From assembly GCF_021130785.1 (NCBI RefSeq), contig NC_060214.1:47925001-47989000 (forward strand): a DNA stretch of 64,000 bases, written 5' to 3'. Source of the stretch: Homalodisca vitripennis. Its lineage: Eukaryota; Arthropoda; Insecta; Hemiptera; Cicadellidae. The translations under genes were made by a program, and so were the position numbers. The notes below the pieces were generated by a model. The model was not told where the DNA came from. It saw only the letters and a program-made list of their open reading frames with translations, and searched no databases. This document shows, piece by piece, positions 33,150 to 44,689 of the stretch; position 1 is the stretch's first letter, and each line of letters starts with the position of its first letter.

Positions 33150-33330
33150 TAGTAGTTTCTTTGGAATCGTGGAGAATATAAACAACTACTTTTGGCCATT
33201 TCCTTAGCGGTGTACCAGTGCCATGCTTCCATACCGGTCTTTGCTTCGCCAATACCATTAAATACATGTTCACTAACAGCAACGCAAGTGGAGGTTTTTC
33301 ACATACCCCTGGACCATCACGCTGAATCAA
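33150..33330 (-). other. Weak coding-like segment
   Basis: About 60 codons are open in two overlapping minus-strand frames. One reads CEKPPLALLLVNMYLMVLA; the other reads NGIGEAKTGMEAWHWYTAK. A CAG-G acceptor-like site lies near 33315. Composition is less A+T-rich than its surroundings. It may be an exon or transposon gene remnant. I do not recognise the protein. Confidence 0.2.
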
Positions 33331-34469
33331 AGTGTTGTGTAAAGTAGTATGTACTCAAGTATGTACAGACCATCGCTTGACATACATGATCCCTTGTATT
33401 TATTTTCAAACTAAATATGACCTCATAACAAATTAGTTTTTAAAAGGGGCACTGGTGATCGGATAGAACCAATTATTATTAAATAAAAGTAAATAGCCTG
33501 AGTAGCACTCTACCGGGAAAGTATCATTACCTAAATTTTTTACATATTTTAGATGGATGAGATCAGAAAAATGCTGTACTCATAGTTATCAAAACAATTT
33601 GAATTCAATTTAATTTCAGTTATATATATTTTTAGAAATTTAAAGTTTTATTTTGCTTAAGGATTGAATTCATTCGTGAGATTTAAAAAAACTTTGTTAA
33701 ATAGAGATTCAAAATCCAGTTTATTTCACCAAAGAGAAAAAAGAATATTTCTCTGAAGTATTTGAACAGAAACTAGACACGACCAAACAAAGTACTTATA
33801 CACCAATTGGAACATCCAACACTGTGCAATATTCTGTGGAACAATAATATCATTCAATACATTGAGGTTTCTGGAATAAAGGGATCGTTCATTGACTACA
33901 AACATCGCTGCTCTAGATCTGCCAACTGTTACTCCCTTTTGACCTTTTCATTGTATGTCGTTATGTGATTCAATAGGATTTGCTCGAGGTTTGAATGAAT
34001 TCTCAATAATTGGTTCCTCTGAGCAACTGACTTTATATTTCCGAAGTCTATCAGTTGAGAAGCTGATAGGTAAAACTTTATTTCTGTCTATTGTCCGCAC
34101 TATACCTCAAAATTGATTAGACTAAAACTTTTGCATGAAGCTTTTTTTATATACAAGGTAAATTGAGTCTCATGATAGTGCATGTTACTCCATAGGATTA
34201 GGCTAAGCGGTGGTGAGCATTATAAGTAACCATGGTGAAAAATTGAAAACCGCAGAGTAAACTAATTTTTAAACAGAATCAACGCATTCATATAAAGTTT
34301 TAACAATGTGATATAATTGGTGGGATTTGTTGGTAAGACAGTCGTTTCATTCTATATCGCCTTCAACACTCAGTTGCATAACTTTATTTGTATATAGACA
34401 AGGCAGACTTTGACTACAGTGAATCTCGTTCCATAGGTGCCTGGGGGTTATCAAAACCTATATCAGGAA

Positions 34470-34695
34470 GCGCTGATGGTCGAGCGGTCTAAGACGTTGG
34501 ACTTTGGTTCTAGTTAGAGATAGCGCAGGTTCAAATTCTGTCTGTGACCGTATCACCTTTTATCAGTATAATCGACCTTGCACTGTATCAACTCTCCCCT
34601 TACTCTTTTTGATAAGATCTTCGCACAGGCCCATAAGCAGGGCAGAATAAGACTTAAAATGTTTTCGGCATCTTCTTTAATAAAATTCATGGTGA
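34470..34695 (+). mobile_element. tRNA-derived SINE, copy 1
   Basis: The head resembles a class II tRNA (Leu/Ser type). It has an A box TGGTCGAGCGG (34478-34488), a long variable region and a B box GGTTCAAATTC (34528-34538). A body shared with 52573-52800 follows (TTTTATCAGTA, GATAAGATCTTCGCACAGGCC, AGAATAAGACTTAAAA). Two diverged copies with the same body show a SINE family, not a tRNA gene. RNA polymerase III would transcribe such elements and a LINE would mobilise them. Confidence 0.8.
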
Positions 34696-34849
34696 TATCT
34701 TGGGAATTAATAATTCTACAGACTTGAAATGTCTATACTTTATTTAACTATCACTAAAGTTGAATGATCAATGTAATATTTGAGGCTAGGTATGTTGTTG
34801 CATAATAGGTGCAGGATTTCTCGAGAAGCTTTTTATCTATAGATATAGC

Positions 34850-35080
34850 ATAAACCCTCTTTTGTACATAGATAAGAATTACCTTTATGAAGGCGTATGT
34901 CTATCCATGGGATTTGACTGGGCTTCATGGATGTTTACCATTTAATAGGCTGGTTGATTTTAATTTCTGTCTGCAATGACCTGTAAACGTGTATTCAGTC
35001 TGACTGCCTGTCTATCAGTTCGACCTAGGATGTCTGTAGAATGAAATAAGCTAAATACTTGATCAAACCTGTTACATTAT
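34850..35080 (+). repeat. Fragment of dispersed family R1
   Basis: Weak similarity to R1 copies, including CCTGTTACATTATGCGTGGT near 35069 (compare 60830 and 1026) and a nearby stretch of CTGTCTG-type repeats. Confidence 0.35.
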
Positions 35081-35148
35081 GCGTGGTGTGGCGTTCATTT
35101 ATCAAGAGGAGAAGGATGTTAAAATCTTCAAGGGCTCAAATGAACAGA

Positions 35149-35199
35149 AATCAATCCCAACTGAATCAGAACATAATCTGTATTCAGTTGGGATTGATT
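35149..35199. other. Perfect 18-bp hairpin
   Basis: AATCAATCCCAACTGAAT (35149-35166) and its exact complement ATTCAGTTGGGATTGATT (35182-35199) flank a 15-nt centre. The centre can add CAGA/TCTG pairs after a one-base bulge. It may be a small-RNA precursor, a cruciform or a scar of a snap-back replication event. Confidence 0.75.
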
Positions 35200-35779
35200 A
35201 CTATACCGAGTAAAATGTGTTTAATTTTCCATGCCTTCTCTGAAAGTCCACACATTGAGTGTGTTGAAGCCTTAATAACAGTGCAACATATACCGAGAAT
35301 TAAATGTTTTAAACGTAAATAAATTCATACTTCATATATAGGAATAGCGTGCCAAGTCCAAAGCCCACGTTCTTTGGCTTAGATAGTTTTGAGTCGCAAT
35401 CTTACAAAATAAAACAACTAAAAAATTAAATTAAATAACCCTGATTAAGGTATATACAGTAAAAAAATATTACTAAGTAAATATTAGTCATAAACGTCCT
35501 TTAAGTAAGTAACTATGAACGGAATTCAGGAAAATGTCAAGATAGTGGAGGAATCACAAGAACGGTAGAAAGTAGAAGCAGGAGTACTCGAGAGGAAAGT
35601 TAGTGAAAGATTAATACTTGGAGCATTTCACAAGATGAATGGATAAAAAATCAAAGAGAATATTTTTGGAAGTACCTGAACAATCATACTCAAAGGATGG
35701 CAAACTTTGTAAACAATTGACTAGGCTCTTATGGAATAGTTCATACACTGTTTTTGTAGATCCAGTAGATTTAGAGACC

Positions 35780-36600
35780 AAAAGGCGAGAACGTATATGA
35801 AGGAAGGACAATGATGGTAAGGATGTTGGACGTCGGATAATATACTTCGAACCTTAAGGACTGGTTACGTACCAGGATTATGTAAATAATCGTATACTTT
35901 TCTAGAATATCCAGGGGATGAAATGATCAACATGCCAGCAATTTTAAAAGCAGGAAGGACTCAGACGGTTAGGTACTTTCATAATGGTTACATTCAATAT
36001 TATAAAAAGATTGAATAATATTTCATACTAATTAATAATTTAAATGTGTAATTACATTGTATATGTAAGTATTTGTTATATTTTAAAGTCATTAAATAAT
36101 AAAAAGTAATAAAGTATGCACCCATTCAAGTTCAAGGTTGGCAGACAAAATAAGCGGATTTCAAAACAGCGGTTCGTTAAAAGCTGCAGAGGCGTTTTGT
36201 CTAGAAGGTTTCAGGCAATAATGAGCATTATTAAGAAACGATTGTAAAAACTTAATGCATCAGAAGCGTTTCAGGAGTTTAATTTGTTTAAGTAGATAAA
36301 ATCCTTTCTTTGGCGTTCTATAGATTTTAAAAGCTTTCTTAGACTAAATACCATTAGCAGGATAGACTTTACTATATGAATTTAAAAGTAATAAAATTAT
36401 TTTTTTAGTTTAAAAAATTTAAGTTTTCCTTGAAAATTCACAGAAATAAAGGTTTATTAGCTTTAAGTAAAACTAAATGAATTAATTGTTAGTTTAATGA
36501 TTGCAGTAGTGAAAACGCTGCCCTCGATCCCTAAATGACTTGTAAATATTTCTCACAAACCATTTTCTCAAATACAAAAGGGATGGAAATCAATTCAATA
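35780..36600 (+). repeat. Dispersed repeat R2, copy 1
   Basis: Colinear, diverged match to about 40540-41330. Shared landmarks include TACATTGTATATGTAAGTA..., TAATAAAGTATGCAC then CATTCA, AAATAAGCGGAT, AACTTAATGCAT and ATGACTTGTA. The type of element is unknown and no reading frame is shared. Confidence 0.6.
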
Positions 36601-37218
36601 CTTGAAAAATAAATTCGTAAATGTATAGTGATACCATCTTTCCCTCCAAGAAAACATTTTCTAATTGCCTGTCAATATCCTTTGTGACGGAACATACGAA
36701 ACAGCCTCACATCTGTCTTTGTTTCTAATACTTGAAGTAAGCCGGAAGAAAAAAAATCTAAAGGAATTTAAAAAAATTCCTGTATTCTTGTACTAATGTT
36801 CTAATTCCATCTTAATGTTTGTCATACAGGATTAAAACATACTTAGTTTTACAAAATAACAAAAAGTATAAAAACAAAATAATTCTATAAACGTTTCCTT
36901 AGGTAATTAGATAGGTACAATTGAAAATTGTCGGTGTATGGGAATAAACGTCGATTTCAGGCGTCATCCATCATTTGATGGGCGTTAACTGAATTATAGC
37001 ACACAACGCCTACGGTGAACGTGTAAGTGCGTGCGTGTGTTTCGATAATGGCTTTCTAATAATGTCTGTCAGAAAATGCCTCCCAGATATATGTATATGC
37101 ATGTTTGTACTCGTTTTCTTTTATATATATTATAAATTTTTGCACCTAAAGACGGTTTTCACCGAAATATAGTGCCAATGATTTAAAAACACTTTGTTTC
37201 AATTGTACAGTAATATAC

Positions 37219-37221
<3 letters not shown>

Positions 37222-37260
<39 letters not shown>
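37222..37260. repeat. (AT)n microsatellite
   Basis: About 19 uninterrupted AT units. Confidence 0.95.
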
Positions 37261-37263
<3 letters not shown>

Positions 37264-38780
37264 GGAAAGAAAAGTCCACATTTTAGTTGCAATATACGAA
37301 AATAATAAAATTACTTTAACTGAAAAACCATCTCAGATCTGTAGATAAAATATACAGAATATTATGTTAAGTACTATTTTCCATAATGTATTACTATAGC
37401 CAATCTCTTATAGAATACATTAAGTATGTGGTTTAGATGTCCTCTTCGAATGTTTAGCTTTTTTAATTATTGCTTCGGAAAAATCCAAAAATAGAAAAAT
37501 AAAGATATTGATGTTTGTTTTATTATCTATTCAGACATTTTGGTTGAATATTACTGAAAATTAGTCTCCTAATATTGGCCGGTGATTTTATAAATAAATT
37601 ATCATACATTTTATAGTTTGAATTACTATCTTTTCGTTTTACTGTTCTTTTTGGTGGATATAGACTAAACACATTTTAAAATGTTTTAGTTTACGGATTA
37701 ATCACAAAATTCTTTTAGTCCCAAAAAACATATAACAAACGACCAATTTTTGACCAATCCACATGATTGCTTTTATCTTCGTGTATACTAAATACTTACA
37801 TTACATACGTTATACTATTTGTTATAAATTGTTTGTTAACACTACACAAACAAACACGCGAACCAAAAAAGGACAAAGCAATTTTGAAGCCATAGTCTTC
37901 TTGTTTGTAGCATTCGTTCAAAGCTGGAAATAAGTAAAATAAATAAATGCTATTATTAGAATTTTAGTAAGGTTCATATACCAATTATTAGCTATAATAG
38001 GATTAATTTAAACGAGCTTGTTTCATGGTTACATGTTATAAAATTATATCGTAGGCGTAATGTTTGATTGTTATATTATAACATAGTAAATATACTAACC
38101 ATTCCCTTGAAAATTTAGTGTTTTATTAATAAAAATAAAAATCATGTATGCATGGATACATAATTTATCGTTTTGTTAAAAAGATTTAATGATTTTGTTT
38201 CGATTACATTTCCACCTAACAGTATAAAAATGTCTTGGAACAAGTACATTGATGTACGAGAAACAGACAGTTTTGTTAAGAACTGAGATACGGTAAAAAT
38301 TGCATTATAAAAGTATGCTGTTGGTGGAGTAACTGAAGATGTTTGTCAGTTTAAACAAGCGTAGAAATATAAACCCCATTACCATTCCATAAAAACCACT
38401 CCATGTTTTTCAACTTGCATCTCGTCTGCCAACCGCAGTAAGTTGTGTGGGAATGACGTCAAATGTCACTTTGCATCCTTAAGCTACATAAGCATAAACT
38501 TCCGACATGTTTATTCATCAATTCGTTTTGAATGGTGTGACATTTACTAACTTATTATTATTATTGTTGTAAGCAAAATTCAACATTATTTTGACTAGAG
38601 ATTTTTCTGTATTGAAGTATTAGACTATATTAAAATTGTTATCTACGTTATAAAATTGGTGCATTTTAAACAAATATATTGTTTTATGTATCGCTACATA
38701 TTTTTACGAACATTATATGTTTGTCTACCGCGTGTTCTCATCTATTTTCGGACATCTCCCACCGTTATATGTAACATAAA
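37261..38780. other. AT-rich stretch without genes
   Basis: No coding or RNA signal recognised. Confidence 0.45.
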
Positions 38781-38782
38781 TT

Positions 38783-38826
38783 TAACACTACGTTTCGAGG
38801 TTTGGAATCTTTCCTCTTTAACAGGT
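38783..38826 (-). other. Hammerhead-like / Penelope terminal-repeat remnant
   Basis: The minus strand reads a CCTG start, then AAGAGG, a loop and CCTCGAAACGTAGTGTT. This is the same layout as the Penelope terminal repeat at 44296-44360 (stem then CGAAACGTAGTGTT), but the stem sequence is different and still paired (GAGG/CCTC). It is probably a solitary remnant. Confidence 0.4.
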
Positions 38827-38888
38827 CTTAAATAATTCTAAATCATAAGGTTAAACGTGCACAATATCTTAAAATGTAGTGAATAGGT

Positions 38889-39185
38889 GTGGAAGACCTC
38901 AACACAGTCATGGATAACAACTGTAAACGTTTCGCCGCCGCCGCCGGTGGGTTATGGAAGTGTTACTGGTATTCAGTGCGTTTGCTCTGTGCATTGACAT
39001 TGTTGGAAGATAACTTCAGTTACCTTAGACCGTCAGATGTATGCTTGAGTTCTTTTGACGAACAATTCAAGCAGATCTCAATGACTAACATCTATATAAT
39101 TGGAGATTTAAACCTGCACGTGGTCCCTAACAATAATGATTACGAAAATATTGGTAGGGTTATGACATTCAGTTCAATAAAATAA
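38889..39185 (+). pseudogene. Possible LINE endonuclease fragment
   Basis: A 99-codon frame whose middle reads YLRPSDVCLSSFDEQFKQIS and then NIYIIGDLNLHVV. The second block resembles the I-x-G-D-F/L-N core of apurinic-like endonucleases of CR1/L2/jockey LINEs, and the first resembles the Y-R-P-P segment before it. The rest is unrecognised. No start or end can be placed, and the flanks are closed. It may be a chance resemblance. Confidence 0.4.
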
Positions 39186-40059
39186 TCCATTCCTTCTTGT
39201 CAAAAGTCTTCTGGTTTTGGATATGTTGTGGTTTTAAGTGATCCATGTGCCAATTAAAAATGTCATTTATTCCACTTTCTTTGCTAAAATGGAGTGTTTA
39301 TAACCCTTTTGTTACTGTTTTTGCAGGTCTTGTCTCTGTAGACAGGACTATGCCTTAGATTTTCTAATTGATTTTAAAATTAACTATGGCTTTTTTACTA
39401 TCCATCTATGAGTTAAAATTTACCTATATCTTATATTAAGTACTATTAGGAAAAGTATTTGGGTCATGATCATCCATGGTATCAAAATGATTACTTGAAA
39501 TTATTACGATGTATAGTAGATCAGACAAATTCCTCAACATTCTACCTAATACGAAATCAGTATTTGAAAACAAAAATTTGTATTTATTCATATTTTTGAA
39601 CAGTGTATTTCAACACCAAATGAAAGAAAATTCCCATCCAGCTGAAAATACTGTGCAATTCAATCTTCTGACATTTGAATAATTGAATGCAGGTCCTCCA
39701 GATTTCCTCTCGTACAGTCTGATTGGCTTCTGATAAAGATGATACTGAGATTTCTGCTGTTTTACACAGAAATAAAAAGCAATATTTTAGTTTGATAATC
39801 CACTTCGAATATAAAGAAAGTATATTTTATTGGTGAGTAACAAACATCTTATAAATACTAATAAATGTAAATAATACAATAATTTTCCAAATTATTTATT
39901 TTTTGGACGAGGGCTTTCGAACCAAAGGATCAGGCAACTCCACAAAAAACATCTTGCTCATTTAAAGCAGTTATTATCAAGTTGCACTGTTTATAACTAT
40001 CACATATTTGAATTTTAGATAACTTAGGTAGCGTTCCAAAGCCAACAATGCTACAAAGT

Positions 40060-41330
40060 TAAATATAAAAAAAATTAGCAAATAATATGAATATACGAGC
40101 ACAACAATTATTGAATAAATATTTGTAGCAAAACCACTTCCTGGGCTGTATTGAATCTGAAAAATGGTTGACAGGGACTCGAATCTAAATAGAGATTTAG
40201 GAAGCAAAACGAATTTCTTCTAGCAATTCTTTAGACTGAGTGTAGGAATAAAACACACAATTTTCTGATGTTTTTTGTCTGAGTCGATCATTGGTAGAGC
40301 TTCTCCGATTTTCTTTGTTTGAAGATATTGACGATATATGGTTTGAATTGATTATATGCCTTTAGAAAAAAATGTACTATAATATAATATTTATTACAAA
40401 TTAAATAAAACTACGTTTCGAAGATTGAAGTCTACGCTCTTCCCTACGTGGAAAATAAAACAACCACTCAAAGAATAATAAGCCAGAAAACAATTGAGTA
40501 GAATCTTGTGGAGCGTCTGGCTTATTGGTTATGGACGTCCAGGGACAAATAGTGAGAAACTGGAGGAAGGAAGGACATTGATGGTTAGTTGGCAGAGGTT
40601 TCTATTGGTTATTTTACTGTCCGATACTATATTGAGGATGAAATGTTTTATATATTAAATCAAATAAGAGTATTAGGTAGCATAATTATTTCCTTCAAAA
40701 ACAATCTAAAAGAATTGAAACTTTTATTTTACTACTAAAGATGTAAATATGTAATAACATTGTATATGTAAGTACCTTTACAGTAATTGAAGAACAAAAG
40801 AAAGAACCCAAAAATATTTTTTTAATTTTTTTATGTATTGATTTTTACATTAATTAATAAAGTATGCACACATTCAGGTTTAAGGTTCGCAGACAGAAAA
40901 TAAGCGGATGTGAAAACATTTTAAAACTAAAGACTTGCTTTTCCTAGAAAGCTTCCGTTAGTAATGGCCATTTCGAGGAACCAATTGTAAGAACTTAATG
41001 CATGAGAATGTTTCAAGAGCATAATTTGTTTAAGTTGGTGGAATCAGTTCTTTTCCGGCTTCATATATAAAAACCTGCTTCAAACTAAAAACCATTAGTG
41101 TGATCAACGTTTCTAGATGAGATAAATAATCTGACTTACACGAATTGAAAATACCCTTGAGAGTTTTGTCAATAAGCTGGTGAAACAATATTTTTATTAT
41201 TCTCGTTTGAATGGATTTAATGATTAGTTGATAAGGCGCTACTGAACGCTCAATGACTTGTAGATATTAAACACATTTTACTGCATATAAATATTATGTA
41301 ATCATTTCAATAATTGAAACAGAAATGAAT
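40060..41330 (+). repeat. Dispersed repeats R2 (copy 2) and R3 (copy 1)
   Basis: 40540-41330 matches 35780-36600. The preceding part, 40078-40260 (ATACGAGCACAAC, CTTCCTGGGC, ATTTAGGAAGCAAA), matches 41680-41920 in the same orientation. At 40408-40450 the minus strand has a degenerate hammerhead-like block ending CGAAACGTAGT. All are diverged copies without coding content. Confidence 0.5.
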
Positions 41331-41679
41331 AGTTATATCAGAACAACGAAATACCACACAGCACTGCACTATCCTACAGGCGTTTTGACTGCATATTTCC
41401 TCCCATAAATTTTATTAGTTTAATAATTGTTTGCTAGATACATAAAGTTATAAACTAATAATAAAAATTTTGTTTTTTCAGTAGAATCAAGTTCTAATTT
41501 GAAAGTTGTAATAAATAACAGTAATTAAAAAATACAGCATAAGTAAAATTGTAGTGAAATTCTTAGATTTGATATTGCTGAATAGAACATGTATACAAAA
41601 TACCATGAGGATATTTTATGCATTAAGAAATTAAAATTAGCATTGTTTAAAAAGTTAAATTACAAAATACGACAAACAA

Positions 41680-42240
41680 TATGTTTATACGAGCACAACG
41701 TGATGAAAGCACTTACATTCTTAATATCGGTTTTATATTATTAATTAAATTACTTTAGCAGAACATTCCCTGGGCGGTATTGGAATCTGAAAATTGACCG
41801 AATGGAGATAGAAAGTCAAATTCCTAAATAGAAATTCAGGAAGCAAAGGATTGTTCCTTTTGGCGGTCCCTTCGATTGACTGAAGGGAAAACACCACACA
41901 GTTAACTGATGGTTTCTTAGTTGATTACTGGTAAAGCGTATACGATTAAGTTATTGGCGATGGATGGTTTTTAAAAGTTTATAGGATTTAAAAATTTACT
42001 ATCATAAGACAGTATTCTTGGTTGCAGTCCAACGCCGTGCGTTGTAAATTCAGGTGTAAATATTTTTTGTTAAGTTTTTAGACCTTAGGAAGAGGATAGA
42101 TTTCAAGCCTCGAAACATTGTATCATGTATTTTGTAAGGTAAGGACGGGAAATGTCCGAGACCCTGTTATTAATAATTGTCTTATGTACTGGAGACTGTT
42201 TTGCTTAATAAAATTGTGTTCTGTAGTAACGTTCAACGTG
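41680..42240 (+). repeat. Dispersed repeat R3, copy 2
   Basis: Partner of 40078-40260. It includes at about 42085-42125 on the plus strand GGAAGAGG, a loop and CCTCGAAAC, another hammerhead-like stem remnant. Confidence 0.45.
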
Positions 42241-44210
42241 TCTGAGTAGGTTTATAAGTTAGTGAAGAAAATCTGCAGGGTGAAACCAGTAAATATGCAT
42301 GTCCGTGCAATTTGCGATGTTTTTAATGTTTTTTTTTATGTTTCTGTCCCAAACAACATTTAAAAAGAACCACAATTGTATTATATGTACCAAATTAGAA
42401 GTTAAATGTCCAATTCATATTTTGATCCCAAAACTATAAAACGATTATTGGATTAAAATACCAGTTTAACTTGATTTACATAAATATTAATACAATTACT
42501 CTACTCTTGCATTTAAAGTGGTTTCGGATATAATCTTTCACATAGTAAAAGCAAATTAAAACAATATTAAACTGATCTAACCTATCCATAATAACCATTT
42601 TCTAAAAACGATTATAAAAGTTTTTAGCCATAATATTGTAAACGAACATCATATTTCAATAAAATTGTTCATCGTAGTCTATATTTGAAATATATGTCCA
42701 ACGTAAAGGTAAAACCAGGATTGGGTCAAATTCGACAGCGTAATTTTATCTATCTGTCAATTGGAAGTTTGACTTCCTGCGATTAGTCTGAAATTTGTGG
42801 CTACATTATATTACGACAAGGCTGGGTTAGAGAGTTACAGAATCGTTATCGTGGTCTGTATAATGGAGCTTATATCTTCTACAAGTCCACAGTGTGCGTA
42901 TATAACCGTGGCCACGGTCTGGTCTCTGGCGGTAAAACCTCGCCTTAGTCTACCCAATCTAATCTATTCTTTATATATCGTCCAATAAATATAATGTATT
43001 ACGGATGTATTTATTACTTATCACCATTATATCCCAGTAATATATCGGAGAGGTTTAAGTAATTTTCTATTGAATTATATTTAAATTATAAAATATTATA
43101 TTTTGTATATTTCCGAAGTCATGAACAAAGTTTTAATGCTCTTTTGATCATAAAGATAAAGCTAAATTACAGAATTACGTCATGAATGGCAAGGGCACTA
43201 ATATTACTGAATGTAGAGTCCTTGAAGGCTCTGTGGTTAGACCACTTCTCTTTCAGTCACTAAATACGCTGTGAATCTTCTATCTGCGGTCTATATAATC
43301 TCAATAAGCTATCAATAGCGTTTTAATGAGCAATACTACCATGATCTTAATAACTAAACATGGCAAGTAAGTTACAGTTAAAATCATATTAATCCATTTA
43401 AAATATATTTATAATTAAATGGCAAAAAGCCACATTATACATAAAAAAGCCACAAATACAAAGATGCTGCCTGATTTCCATAATGCGTAATTTATAATCA
43501 TGGATTTTCATCAGTGATCTCTTTTAAAACACGAATAAAATCAAAGTTCCCTGATATTGGTTTTGTGTCTATAATTCATACTAGATGTTCAAGCTATTAG
43601 CATTAAACATTTTGTTTTATGTCAAAAATAAACGTGGAGCACTAGTACATAACTTTAACTATCATAGGTACAAATCGTTGGAAAGGTACATACAGTACTT
43701 ATTTTATAAATTTTCTATCTTTCATAAGCCTTATTCTCCCTAATAATAATATTAATATTTATAAAATAGTAGTTTTGCTGTTGACAGTCAAAGAACGTAT
43801 CCTGCTCGCTCAAAGAGGACGGTGGTTTGTGGATTTTGTTGTCACGCATGCGGATGGCTATATTTAGATGAAGTGATTGAAAAGGCTATGTTATTAGCAT
43901 TATGGTAGTTTTATTACAATTAGATATCCAAATTCTATAATTATTAAAATTTTAAATATAAAATATTTAATTTTGTTTTTTAGTAATTTGTAGAAATATA
44001 TGTGGTTTGATTTGAGCTCATTTTCACCTATGAATAGTGTATACGGCCTACAAAAGGAGTTAATTTCAGTGAAAAATCTCGATTTAAATTATGAAATTAT
44101 TGAATTTATTATTTAAATAATCATATTATAAGGTAGATTTACCACAATATATGTTGTGTTCAGGCTTCTCTGAAGTAGCATGCAAAATTTCAAGTCTGTA
44201 GCACCATAAG
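42241..44210. other. AT-rich stretch, no gene recognised
   Basis: A less A+T-rich patch at 42720-42990 contains a short open frame (42797-42988) without family pattern. The last ~60 bp (near 44160-44210) resemble dispersed repeat sequence at 31855 (GGCTTC-CTGA-G-GCATGCAA), into which the Penelope-like element is inserted. Confidence 0.4.
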
Positions 44211-44295
44211 TTAATATGCTAATTCTTTGTTGAAGGTTATTTTTGACGATGGAAGGATTGTGAAGAAACAGGATTTTTCCGGACATTTGCCATCG

Positions 44296-44520
44296 TTAAG
44301 TGAAACAAGAAAACAGTAACACTACGTTTCGAGATCTGCAATCTGATCTCTTCTTCAGGTAAAGAACTAACCTAATACATAATTACAAACTAGGTTAAAA
44401 TAAACAAATCTTACTAAAGCGTAGTGGCACGCCTGAGTCAGGAATCACAACCTACATGTTGTATGTCAACTTCACTAACACTAAAGACATGCACTTAATA
44501 AAAAAAAAAACTATACAAAC
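44296..44520 (-). repeat. Penelope terminal repeat, copy 1
   Basis: Matches 47250-47470 directly and about 49063-49292 in inverted orientation. In the element's sense it holds CCTGAAGAAGAGATC, a loop and GATCTCGAAACGTAGTGTT, a hammerhead-like core with a perfect 6-bp stem. Hammerhead motifs are known from terminal repeats of Penelope-like elements. Confidence 0.8.
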
Positions 44521-44689
44521 ACCAATCATTAAACTAAACTACGGAATACAGGTCACAATGTGTCTTCACTCGTCTACTAACCATTTACGACTGACCAGAG
44601 GGGGTAGCCAATGGTAATCGTGACGGTCGGCTAAAACAAGATGGCGGAAAATTCAAGGGAAGGGGAACAGGAAATGGGCCCTTTCGTTA

